Origin: Begonia masoniana
Taxonomy: Eukaryota; Streptophyta; Magnoliopsida; Cucurbitales; Begoniaceae
DNA length: 64,000 nt
Direction of reading: 5' to 3'
Assembly: GCA_022432975.1 (NCBI GenBank)
Contig: CM039512.1
Span: 2,404,519-2,468,518, forward strand
This document shows, one piece after another, positions 36,668 to 48,600 of this stretch. Within the stretch, counting starts at the first letter, position 1. Every line of letters begins with the position of its first letter. Made by a program: the position numbers and the translations under genes. Below the pieces are notes generated by a model that was not told the origin of the DNA, made no database searches, and saw nothing but the letters and a program-made list of their open reading frames with translations.

Positions 36668-39600
36668 CTACCAGAACACACAAAATTGGAGAATTAATTC
36701 TATAGAATTGAATTTGAAATCCTCCTCCATTAACTAGGAAAAATTTGCAAAATCAAAACCATAATAAAAACTCAGAACTTTAAAATAATTTAAAGTAAAA
36801 GATCTATCTATTTGTTTTTTTCTTTACATTAAAATTTAGAGCAGAAAAATGTGTCAAACAGCAACATATTATATCCAGGACAATTATGAGATGAAAAACC
36901 AAATTTCTTTGTTGAATGCTTCTGCAGCCTCAATAGAATTAAAACTCAAAATAATTAATCTTTATTCATCAATGTAGTCTGGGATCTGGAAAAATTACTT
37001 GTGCTTTCTAACAAAAATAACATTCTATGTCCAGAAGATAGTAGAACAAGTTTGGTCAAACCAAGCACCAAGGAGTAGGAACTTTTTGGAAGTCAAGCAA
37101 CATTTGAAAGTGAGAACAAGATTGGTGCAAGGGAAGTTTTGTTTTGTAATCGAACAAGAAAATAGAATAACACCAGATAAATGACTATTAAAATAATAAA
37201 AATTGTATTAATTATCAAAAATTTATTCAAAAGATTACAAGCGAGTCTTTAAATAGATTTAAAAAACAATAACTAATGAAAATAATTTAATATATTAAGA
37301 AATAACTAATTAGAAAATACAATATTAGTTAATTGGAAATAAATATCATATAATAAGAAATAATTAATTATGGGATCTTGTCCGGCATCAATCTCCTTCT
37401 CTTAAAAAAAACTCGTCTTCGAGTTTTAAAGTTGCGAAGAACTTCTGGATCAACTATAAAATATGGTGGTTGCTGCTTTGAAAAATAGATTTGATGAATA
37501 CTATAATGCTCTTTTTTGAACTTCGATGGAAACTGTACTAGTAACTTTAAAATTGCTTGGACATCTCGAACACGATAATAAAACTTGATTGTTGAAATTT
37601 CCCAAACAACTTTGATTTCGTTTTCCCATGTTCACAATCTTTGTTGCTGAAAAAATATCAACTTTTAAGATGGGACAAGTTCATCACGTTTGTGGAAAAT
37701 ATCAGTTGTCTCGTTCAACAAATTACCGCCGATCTCAAATTCACCAATCTAAGATTTAACATTGCCATATATTTTTAGCTTTTGCTTAAGGCAGTGATCA
37801 TTAGATTGAAAGATATTTAAAGAATGAAAATTGTTTTATAGAGTTTAAATCCCATGATTCAATTATAGAACTGCAAGAATCGATGATGCGCAAGATCTAT
37901 CAGTTGTTGGATGATTGTCTTTTGGGTCGAAGAATTGTTGTTTTCGATTGTCATCAAAGATCTCAGATGATGGTTTGTCGTTTTGGCACTATGCAACAAA
38001 AGGTCGATTCCAAAGTGAATCCCAGTAATTTTTCCATTGACGGTCAATGCTCGGCAAATCCATATTTACCTTGAGTTCACAAGTATTTAGCCTTTGATTA
38101 GGAATTGGGAAAAAGGCAGTTCGTTCGTTAGGGTTTCAAGTTGGGTAGGTTGAAACCCTATTTGGTTCAATGGGCAAATTGTAGCTAGAGTCGAGTTCGG
38201 CTTTGTCGCTGACTATAGAAACCATCGCCAGTTGTCAGGGTCGTCGAAGCTGCCTTGAATCGACCAATGTCGGCGTTGATAGGTGAAGGTTGGGGCACAA
38301 TCATGAAGAGAGTCGTCCGGGTGGTTTAGATCCGTGTAAATCACTGTTGGGGGTGCACGATTCGCAGCCATGCAGTTGAAATCAAGAAGCAAGTCGCACT
38401 AGTGGTTCAGATTTGCGCGAATCGCGACTATGTGCGCGGAGTTGCAACAATGTTGCCTTGTCATGGGTCGAAAGGAAGTCGCCGATGGTTGCTCGTCGCC
38501 TCTAGTGGTCTAGGTTGGTCGATCTAGCTATGGATTGGTTGGTGGCAAGCCAAACCTTGGGTGGCATTGAAGTGTGAGCGTAAGCGTGAGAGGCAAAAAC
38601 TATTATAATTCATTTTTTTCTCAGTGAAATCTGTCAACAGCCAGTGGACGTAACTCTTACAACGAGACTAAACCATTATAAATTTGTGTGTTTTTCTTTT
38701 TTGTATTTTCTCGATCATTCTTTATAGGTTGAATTATGGCGTCTAATCCTAACAACTGGTATCAGAGCTTCAGGTTGAGGGTTTTCGAAAATCAAGTTTT
38801 GATTTTTTGAAAGTATTGAACGAATTTTTGGGTTTGGAACTTTTTGCGTGAAATTGCAATTATTGGGAAAAAGGAAATAAAAACTAAACAAAGGAAAGCC
38901 TCTTTGTTATGTTCTTCTTTAACAACGAAAAAGAAGAACAGTGTAGCCCCAGGAAGCCAGCCGCCGCCCTTGAAGCCCTGCCGCCGTCCGCGCAGACCAC
39001 CGTTCGTCGCCGAGGAAGGAGAATAGAAGTTGTCCGCCGTCCATGTAAGAAAAAACAAAACCCATTCTGCCGCCTTCCCCGCACAAAAGAAGAAAAAACC
39101 TCGCCACCATTCGTGACAAAGAAAGAGAAGAGAAACTCTTCATTGTTAGCCACAAAGAACAGCTGAGCAAAAACAGAAGCCTTAGAACAAAGGGCTGTTG
39201 GCCGCTTAGAAGAATCAGGCGAGGCCTCGTTCGAATGAGAGGAACGAGCGTAGAGAACCCTCGATGGCCGAAGACGCAGATCAAAGAGGAGCTGTTTCCT
39301 TATGAAATTTTCAGTGTGGATATTTGTTTGAAATTTTCTGTTACTGTTGTTGTTCAGAAATTCTACTATTGAAATTCAGAGGCTGAGTTATCGATCGAAA
39401 ATTGTTCGGAATAATTTGGGAGATTTATTCTGATTTTAAAAAAAAAAATTTTATAACAATGGCAAACGACGATAGTACAGGATGCGGTATTGGAAAATTC
39501 GATGGGACGGATTTTGCGTTCTGGAGAATGCAAATCGAGGATTACTTGTACCGTAAAAAAACTTCATCTTCCATTGAGTGCAAAGCCAGAGAAGATGGAA

Positions 39601-42600
39601 GACAGTGAATGGAATCTCCTTGACAGACAGGTTTTGGGAGTCATCTGACTGACCCTAGCCAAAAACGTTGCTTACAACGTGGCGAAGGAGAAGACCACCG
39701 CGAGTCTAATAAAGGCTCTGTCGGATATGTACGAGAAACCCTCTGCGAATAATAAAGTATTTCTAATGAAGAAACTTTTTAATTTGAAGATAATTGATAG
39801 TACTTCTGTCGCAGCGCATCTAAATGAATTCAATACGATTGTGAATCAAATGGATCTGTAAAAATTTATTTTGGAGATGAGATTCATGCCTTAATTTTGT
39901 TGGCGTCTCCACCGAACAGTTGGAAGCCTATGAAGGCAGTAGTAGTAAATCAATCGGAAGCGCGAAATTGATATTCACCGATGTGAGAGATCGCATTCTT
40001 GCCGAGGAGATTCGTAAGATTGATTCTGGTGAAATATCGAGAAGTTCAGCTCTGAATATTGAAAAGAGAGGTAGAAATAATGAGAAAAATTTCAACCGAG
40101 GTAGGAACAGATCAAAGTCAAAGAATGAAAGAGGTCAGTCCAAGTCCCGACGAACACTTGAGTGCTGGAATTGTGGCAAATAGGGTTACATGAATAAGAA
40201 TTGCAGAGCACCAAAGAAGAACGAAAATGGCAAAGGTGATGGAGCAAATGTAGTAACGGAAAACATCACTGACGCGTTGCTTCTTTCAGTCGACAGCCCG
40301 ATAGACTCTTGGGTTTTGGACTCGGGAGGGTCGTTTCACACCACCCCGCACAAAGAATTAGTGGAGAATTGTGTGGCTGGAAACTATAGAAAAGTCTACC
40401 TTGCAGATGGTGAGCCACTGGATATTGTGAGTATCGGTGACATCAAACTGAAGATGGCAAACGAGTCTGTTTGGAAGATTAGTAAAGTGAGACACGTGTC
40501 AAGGTTGATGCGCAATCTGATTTCAGTTGGATAGCTTAATAGTGAAGGTCACAATGTCAGTTTTGGAAATAGTGATTGGAAGATAACTAAAAGAGTGATG
40601 ATCGTCGCTTGAGGTCACAAAATAGGAACCTTATACATGACTTCTTCATGCAGAGACATAGTTGCTGTTGTTGATAGCTTGAAGAACACAGATTTGTGGT
40701 ATTACAGGTTAGGCCACATGAGCGAGAAAGGAATGAAGCTTCTTGTCAAGAATGGTCAGATTCCGGAACTGAAGTCTGTCGAGTATTAGCTATGTGAAAG
40801 CTGCATTTTTTGTGACGACCTGTCTTTCAACGCATGTTCAGGTTGGGTGACCTTCCGGGAAGTGCTCTCGCCAAACAAAGCCGTGAGGGGAGGATATTGG
40901 GCTGCGGCCCAATCCCCGGAGCGGACAATATCTTGCTGGGATGAGGGGTCGTTACAAATGGTATCAGAGCCTGTACCCAACCGGAAATGTGGCCAACGAG
41001 GACGTTGGGCCCCCGAGGGGGGTGATTGTGATGACCCGTCTTTCAACGCATGTTACGGGACCACCCATTCTCCGCGGATCCTGGGGCTGACCTGGGCCGG
41101 AGGTGGGTAAAGCTCCGCGGATCCTGGAGCTGACCTGGGCCGGAGGGTTCTACCGTTGAAGGAGGGGCCGTTACGAACCCACATCGCTTGGGGAAGTACA
41201 TGGAAATGAAATATATGTAAGAGATCCCTCCCAAGATAAAAAGACGCGTTTTGGAGCACGATTGGCGACGGATCTCATAAGAACTCCGAAGTTAAGCGTG
41301 CTTCGGCGAGAGTAATTTCAGGTTGGGTGACCTTCCGGGAAGTGCTCTCGCCAAACAAAGCCGTGAGGGGAGGATATTGGGCTGCGGCCCAATCCCCGGA
41401 GCGGACAATATCTTGCTGGGGAAAGGGGTCGTTACAAATGGTATCAGAGCCTGTACCCAACGGAAATGTGGCCAACGAGGACGTTGGGCCCCCGAGGGGG
41501 GTGATTGTGATGACCCGTCTTTCAACGCATGTTACGGGACCACCCATTCTCCGCGGATCCTGGAGCTGACCTGGGCCGGAGGTGGGTAAAGCTCCGCGGA
41601 TCCTGGAGCTGACCTGGCCCGGAGGTTCTACGTTGAAGGAGGGGCCGTTACGAACCCACATCGCTTGGGGAAGTACATGGAAATGAAATATATGTAAGAG
41701 ATCCCTCCCAAGATAAAAAGACGCGTTTTGGAGCACGATTGGCGACGGATCTCATAAGAACTCCGAAGTTAAGCGTGCTTCGGCGAGAGTAATTTCAGGT
41801 TGGGTGACCTTCCGGGAAGTGCTCTCGCCAAACAAAGCCGTGAGGGGAGGATATTGGGCTGCGGCCCAATCCCCGGAGCGGACAATATCTTGCTGGGGAA
41901 AGGGGTCGTTACAAATGCTCTTATTGTGATGACCCAAATGTGCACGTATGGGTACGACTGCGGGGCAAACCTCGGGACCTAAGCAGAGTGTAGGCGAATC
42001 CCGAACTCGAGTATAGGCGAATCCCGGGTCGTAAAGAGGGGGTCGTCACAATCCCACATCGCTTAGGGAAGTATGTGAGAAATGAACATCGTTTAAGAGA
42101 CCCTCCCAACATAGCAAGACGCGTTTTGGAGCACGATTGGCGACGGATCCCATAAGAACTCCGAAGTTAAGCGTGCTTCGGCGAGAGTAATTTCAGGTTG
42201 GGTGACCTTCCGGAAGTGCTCTCGCCAAACAAAGCCGTGAGGGGAGGATATTGGGCTGCGGCCCAATCCCCGGAGCGGACAATATCTTGCTGGGGAAAGG
42301 GTCGTTACAAATGCTCTTATTGTGATGACCCAAATGTGCACGTATGGGTACGACTGCGGGGCAAACCTCGGGACCTAAGCAGAGTGTAGGCGAATCCCGA
42401 ACTCGAGTATAGGCGAATCCCGGGTCGTAAAGAGGGGGTCGTCACAATCCCACATCGCTTAGGGAAGTATGTGGAAATGAAACATATGTAAAGAGACCCT
42501 CCCAACATAGCAAGACGCGTTTTGGAGCACGATTGGCGACGGATCCCATAAGAACTCCGAAGTTAAGCGTGCTTCGGCGAGAGCAATTCCAGGTTGGGTG

Positions 42601-45600
42601 ACCTTCCGGGAAGTTCTCGCTAAACAAAGCCGTGAGGGGAGGATATTGGGCTGCGGCCCAATCCCCGGAGCGGACAATATCTTGCTGGGGAAAGGGGTCG
42701 TTACATTTTTGGAAACAAAAACGTGTCAGATTCTTAAAGGTTGGGAAGGAGCTGAAGAAGAAAAGATTGAAATTGGTGTACATTGACGTGTGGGGACCCG
42801 CACCTGTTTCTCCTCTTAGTGGATCATATTACTATGTGACGTTCATAGATGATTCAACAAGGTATGGATCTACTTCATGAATAACAAACTTGATGTATTC
42901 AGTGTTTTTAAAAAGTGGAAGGCTTTGATTGAGAATGAAACGAATCTGAAGGTGAAGTGTTTGAGGTCCGACAACAAAGGCGAGTACATCGGCGCCGATT
43001 TCAAAGAGCATATATGCTGTGAATGGGATCAAGATGGAGAAGACTATTCCTCGAACACCTCAAGAGAATGGAGTAGCTGAAAGAATGAATAGAACGCTGA
43101 ATGAACGTCCAAAGAGCATGAGATTGCACGACGGGCTACCTAAAAACTTTTGGACAGATGCAGTCAACATTGCAACCTATTTGATCAACAGAGGAGCCTC
43201 TGTGCCTCTAGATTTCAAAATTCCAGAAGAAGCCTGGAGCTGTAAAAAAGTAAACTTTTCTTTTCTGAAGTTGTTTGGTTGCTTATTATATGTTCATATT
43301 GATGATTTTGATAAAAACAAGCTTGATCCGAAATCTAAGAAGTGTTTTCTTATTAGTTATGGTGACGCCGAGTTTAGTTATCGTTTCTGGGATAATCAAA
43401 ACCAGAAGATCATTTGCAACAGGAACGTCATCTTCAACGAACAGGTCTTTTACAAAGATGTTGTTGGTAAGACTTCTAACAGTGGAAGTTCTGTATTGAA
43501 AGAGTCTACTGTGGTCAACTTGAGAGATTTTTCAACTGATAATACTCCGACCGTCCAAGAAGAAGTTGACAAGAATGTAGCTCCAGAGGTGAGAAGATCA
43601 TCTAGAATCAACAAACCTGTCCAGAGATGGTCTCTGTCTCTTAATTACATTTTGTTGACCAACAGAGGCGAACCAATGATTCGATTAAGTGGGAGGCAGC
43701 CATGAAAGATGAGATGGACTTGTTGAAGTCAAATCAAACTTGGCAATTGGCTGAGTTTCCGAAGGGTAAGAAACAATTGCATAACAAGTGGGTTTACAGG
43801 ATTAAAGAAGAACATGATGGGAGCAAGAGGTACAAGGCTAGATTGGTTGTCAAAGGTTTCCGACAGAAAGAAGGTATTGACTACACTGAGATCTTCTTAC
43901 AAGTGCTGAAGTGGACAACGACCAGAACTGTTTTGGGTTTGGTTGTGAAAGAAGACCTTCATCTTCTGCAGTTGGACGTGAAAACTGCTTTTCTTCAAGG
44001 GCAATTTAGATGAAGAGATCTACATGCAGCAACCACAAGGTTTCGAGGTGAAAGATAAAGAGGAGTTTGTGTGTAAGCTTCAGAAGAACTTGTACGGCTT
44101 AAAACAAACTCCAAGGCAATGGTACAGAAGGTTCGATAGCTTCATGAAGCGTAACAATTTTGTGAGATGCGAAGCCGATCACTGCTGCTACATCGAAAGG
44201 TTTGATAATTCCTACATTATTCTGCTCATTTACGTTGATGATATGTTGATTGCTGCAGCAAGTTTGCATGAGATTGACAGACTGAAGATGAAGTTATCTA
44301 AAGAGTTTGTGTAATATCCGGCTTGTACGGATTTCGGATTTAATATATTATATTGTTATTTTATTATATAGTGGCATTTTTGGTAAATATGTCAAACCAG
44401 GTCCGTTTCACAAAAAGAAAGCGTCATTACGATCCTAACGAATAATAAGATTTTTAAGAAATTTACGGGAATTTTCGGAGATCAAACGCTATATTCCGAA
44501 CAATTAAGCTTTTCGTAATGAAAAAGACGTTCTTGCAAAAATAGTAAATGAGGTCCGAATTGTGAACGACAGTTTTATTAAGTCCAATATAAGTTAGACT
44601 TATTGGTGAAGTAAGGACGTTTGGGAGAGGTCGAATGGCTAGACGATTAACGAACCGAGGACGAAATCAATATAAAAACCAAATAAGGGCAATTTGGTAA
44701 TTAGCAATTCAATATTATAAATCAATCAAAATTCGTTTATATTCATTTGCATTTCTCCTCTTCGAATTCCAGACCCACTTTCATCTCGTGTTTCTCGTTT
44801 CCTCTCTCGCAAACCCTCTCTGGCCGTCGACGTTTCTCACGATACGACCTCCGGTTTGTTCCGGTTTTCTCCTCCTTCACGTTCTACTCACAGTTCACGG
44901 CCGAAAGGCTTACAGTTCACGGCCGAAAGGCTTACAGTTCACGGCCGAAAGGCTTACAGTTCACGGCCGAAAGGCTTACAGTTCACGGCCGAAAGGCTTA
45001 CAGTTCACGGCCGAAAGGCTTACAGTTCACGGCCGAAAGGCTTACAGTTCACGGCCGAAAGGCTTACAGTTCACGGCCGAAAGGCTTACAGTTCACGGCC
45101 GAAAGGCTTACAGTTCACGGCCGAAAGGCTTACAGTTCACGGCCGAAAGGCTTACAGTTCACGGCCGAAAGGCTTACAGTTCACGGCCGAAAGGCTTACA
45201 GTTCACGGCCGAAAGGCTTACAGTTCACGGCCGAAAGGCTTACAGTTCACGGCCGAAAGGCTTACAGTTCACGGCCGAAAGGCTTACAGTTCACGGCCGA
45301 AAGGCTTACAGTTCACGGCCGAAAGGCTTACAGTTCACGGCCGAAAGGCTTACAGTTCACGGCCGAAAGGCTTACAGTTCACGGCCGAAAGGCTTACAGT
45401 TCACGGCCGAAAGGCTTACAGTTCACGGCCGAAAGGCTTACAGTTCACGGCCGAAAGGCTTACAGTTCACGGCCGAAAGGCTTACAGTTCACGGCCGAAA
45501 GGCTTACAGTTCACGGCCGAAAGGCTTACAGTTCACGGCCGAAAGGCTTACAGTTCACGGCCGAAAGGCTTACAGTTCACGGCCGAAAGGCTTACAGTTC

Positions 45601-48600
45601 ACGGCCGAAAGGCTTACAGTTCACGGCCGAAAGGCTTACAGTTCACGGCCGAAAGGCTTACAGTTCACGGCCGAAAGGCTTACAGTTCACGGCCGAAAGG
45701 CTTACAGTTCACGGCCGAAAGGCTTACAGTTCACGGCCGAAAGGCTTACAGTTCACGGCCGAAAGGCTTACAGTTCACGGCCGAAAGGCTTACAGTTCAC
45801 GGCCGAAAGGCTTACAGTTCACGGCCGAAAGGCTTACAGTTCACGGCCGAAAGGCTTACAGTTCACGGCCGAAAGGCTTACAGTTCACGGCCGAAAGGCT
45901 TACAGTTCACGGCCGAAAGGCTTACAGTTCACGGCCGAAAGGCTTACAGTTCACGGCCGAAAGGCTTACAGTTCACGGCCGAAAGGCTTACAGTTCACGG
46001 CCGAAAGGCTTACAGTTCACGGCCGAAAGGCTTACAGTTCACGGCCGAAAGGCTTACAGTTCACGGCCGAAAGGCTTACAGTTCACGGCCGAAAGGCTTA
46101 CAGTTCACGGCCGAAAGGCTTACAGTTCACGGCCGAAAGGCTTACAGTTCACGGCCGAAAGGCTTACAGTTCACGGCCGAAAGGCTTACAGTTCACGGCC
46201 GAAAGGCTTACAGTTCACGGCCGAAAGGCTTACAGTTCACGGCCGAAAGGCTTACAGTTCACGGCCGAAAGGCTTACAGTTCACGGCCGAAAGGCTTACA
46301 GTTCACGGCCGAAAGGCTTACAGTTCACGGCCGAAAGGCTTACAGTTCACGGCCGAAAGGCTTACAGTTCACGGCCGAAAGGCTTACAGTTCACGGCCGA
46401 AAGGCTTACAGTTCACGGCCGAAAGGCTTACAGTTCACGGCCGAAAGGCTTACAGTTCACGGCCGAAAGGCTTACAGTTCACGGCCGAAAGGCTTACAGT
46501 TCACGGCCGAAAGGCTTACAGTTCACGGCCGAAAGGCTTACAGTTCACGGCCGAAAGGCTTACAGTTCACGGCCGAAAGGCTTACAGTTCACGGCCGAAA
46601 GGCTTACAGTTCACGGCCGAAAGGCTTACAGTTCACGGCCGAAAGGCTTACAGTTCACGGCCGAAAGGCTTACAGTTCACGGCCGAAAGGCTTACAGTTC
46701 ACGGCCGAAAGGCTTACAGTTCACGGCCGAAAGGCTTACAGTTCACGGCCGAAAGGCTTACAGTTCACGGCCGAAAGGCTTACAGTTCACGGCCGAAAGG
46801 CTTACAGTTCACGGCCGAAAGGCTTACAGTTCACGGCCGAAAGGCTTACAGTTCACGGCCGAAAGGCTTACAGTTCACGGCCGAAAGGCTTACAGTTCAC
46901 GGCCGAAAGGCTTACAGTTCACGGCCGAAAGGCTTACAGTTCACGGCCGAAAGGCTTACAGTTCACGGCCGAAAGGCTTACAGTTCACGGCCGAAAGGCT
47001 TACAGTTCACGGCCGAAAGGCTTACAGTTCACGGCCGAAAGGCTTACAGTTCACGGCCGAAAGGCTTACAGTTCACGGCCGAAAGGCTTACAGTTCACGG
47101 CCGAAAGGCTTACAGTTCACGGCCGAAAGGCTTACAGTTCACGGCCGAAAGGCTTACAGTTCACGGCCGAAAGGCTTACAGTTCACGGCCGAAAGGCTTA
47201 CAGTTCACGGCCGAAAGGCTTACAGTTCACGGCCGAAAGGCTTACAGTTCACGGCCGAAAGGCTTACAGTTCACGGCCGAAAGGCTTACAGTTCACGGCC
47301 GAAAGGCTTACAGTTCACGGCCGAAAGGCTTACAGTTCACGGCCGAAAGGCTTACAGTTCACGGCCGAAAGGCTTACAGTTCACGGCCGAAAGGCTTACA
47401 GTTCACGGCCGAAAGGCTTACAGTTCACGGCCGAAAGGCTTACAGTTCACGGCCGAAAGGCTTACAGTTCACGGCCGAAAGGCTTACAGTTCACGGCCGA
47501 AAGGCTTACAGTTCACGGCCGAAAGGCTTACAGTTCACGGCCGAAAGGCTTACAGTTCACGGCCGAAAGGCTTACAGTTCACGGCCGAAAGGCTTACAGT
47601 TCACGGCCGAAAGGCTTACAGTTCACGGCCGAAAGGCTTACAGTTCACGGCCGAAAGGCTTACAGTTCACGGCCGAAAGGCTTACAGTTCACGGCCGAAA
47701 GGCTTACAGTTCACGGCCGAAAGGCTTACAGTTCACGGCCGAAAGGCTTACAGTTCACGGCCGAAAGGCTTACAGTTCACGGCCGAAAGGCTTACAGTTC
47801 ACGGCCGAAAGGCTTACAGTTCACGGCCGAAAGGCTTACAGTTCACGGCCGAAAGGCTTACAGTTCACGGCCGAAAGGCTTACAGTTCACGGCCGAAAGG
47901 CTTACAGTTCACGGCCGAAAGGCTTACAGTTCACGGCCGAAAGGCTTACAGTTCACGGCCGAAAGGCTTACAGTTCACGGCCGAAAGGCTTACAGTTCAC
48001 GGCCGAAAGGCTTACAGTTCACGGCCGAAAGGCTTACAGTTCACGGCCGAAAGGCTTACAGTTCACGGCCGAAAGGCTTACAGTTCACGGCCGAAAGGCT
48101 TACAGTTCACGGCCGAAAGGCTTACAGTTCACGGCCGAAAGGCTTACAGTTCACGGCCGAAAGGCTTACAGGCCGAAAGGCATACAGATACAGGTCACGC
48201 GAGGTGGGGCTCAGGCACGGCTGTACGGATGTAAGCGTGTACCCCCCTCTTCTAGCTGGAAAGGAGGTAGTACGCGCTGGATGAGCTCTCTCTGGTTAGA
48301 GGGTATAGGATCTCTCGGTAACACCTCAGAGCATTGCATAGAAAGATAAAATAAAGCATGATTTATCGAACTCATAGCACAGCATGCATCGCATTTACTA
48401 GGGCTTACTGAGATTTATCTCATAGTGTGTTTATGTATGGTGTAGGTGACATAGACTACGAGATACCAGGTGAGGACGACGTTCCTCCGCCTGAGGCATA
48501 GCTCAGTTGACGGATGATGGCTGCGGTGGTGTGCTGGCGCAGTCGAGGCGTAACCGACCCGTGGGAAGTATGTATAGAGTTTTGAGGGTTTTGGGAACGT

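Noticed and set aside
36279..36683. A separate 134-codon gene on the minus strand
   Set aside because: It is a read-through of chromomethylase exons 16 and 17 and the intron between them.
40811..42705. A cluster of ribosomal 5S genes
   Set aside because: The 5S-like parts lie inside LTRs with TG...CA ends, tRNA-Met primer-binding sites and a target duplication, so they belong to Cassandra elements. They also diverge from 5S rRNA at both ends.
44894..48171. CRISPR-like array
   Set aside because: The repeats are contiguous with no spacers, and the context is a plant retrotransposon LTR.
44747..48349. A 1200-codon open frame with a 22-residue repeat, plus similar frames in the two other forward phases
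   Set aside because: It is open only because the 22-bp minisatellite unit has no stop triplet on this strand. All three phases encode the same peptide, and the array lies in a solo LTR. No evidence of a real protein.
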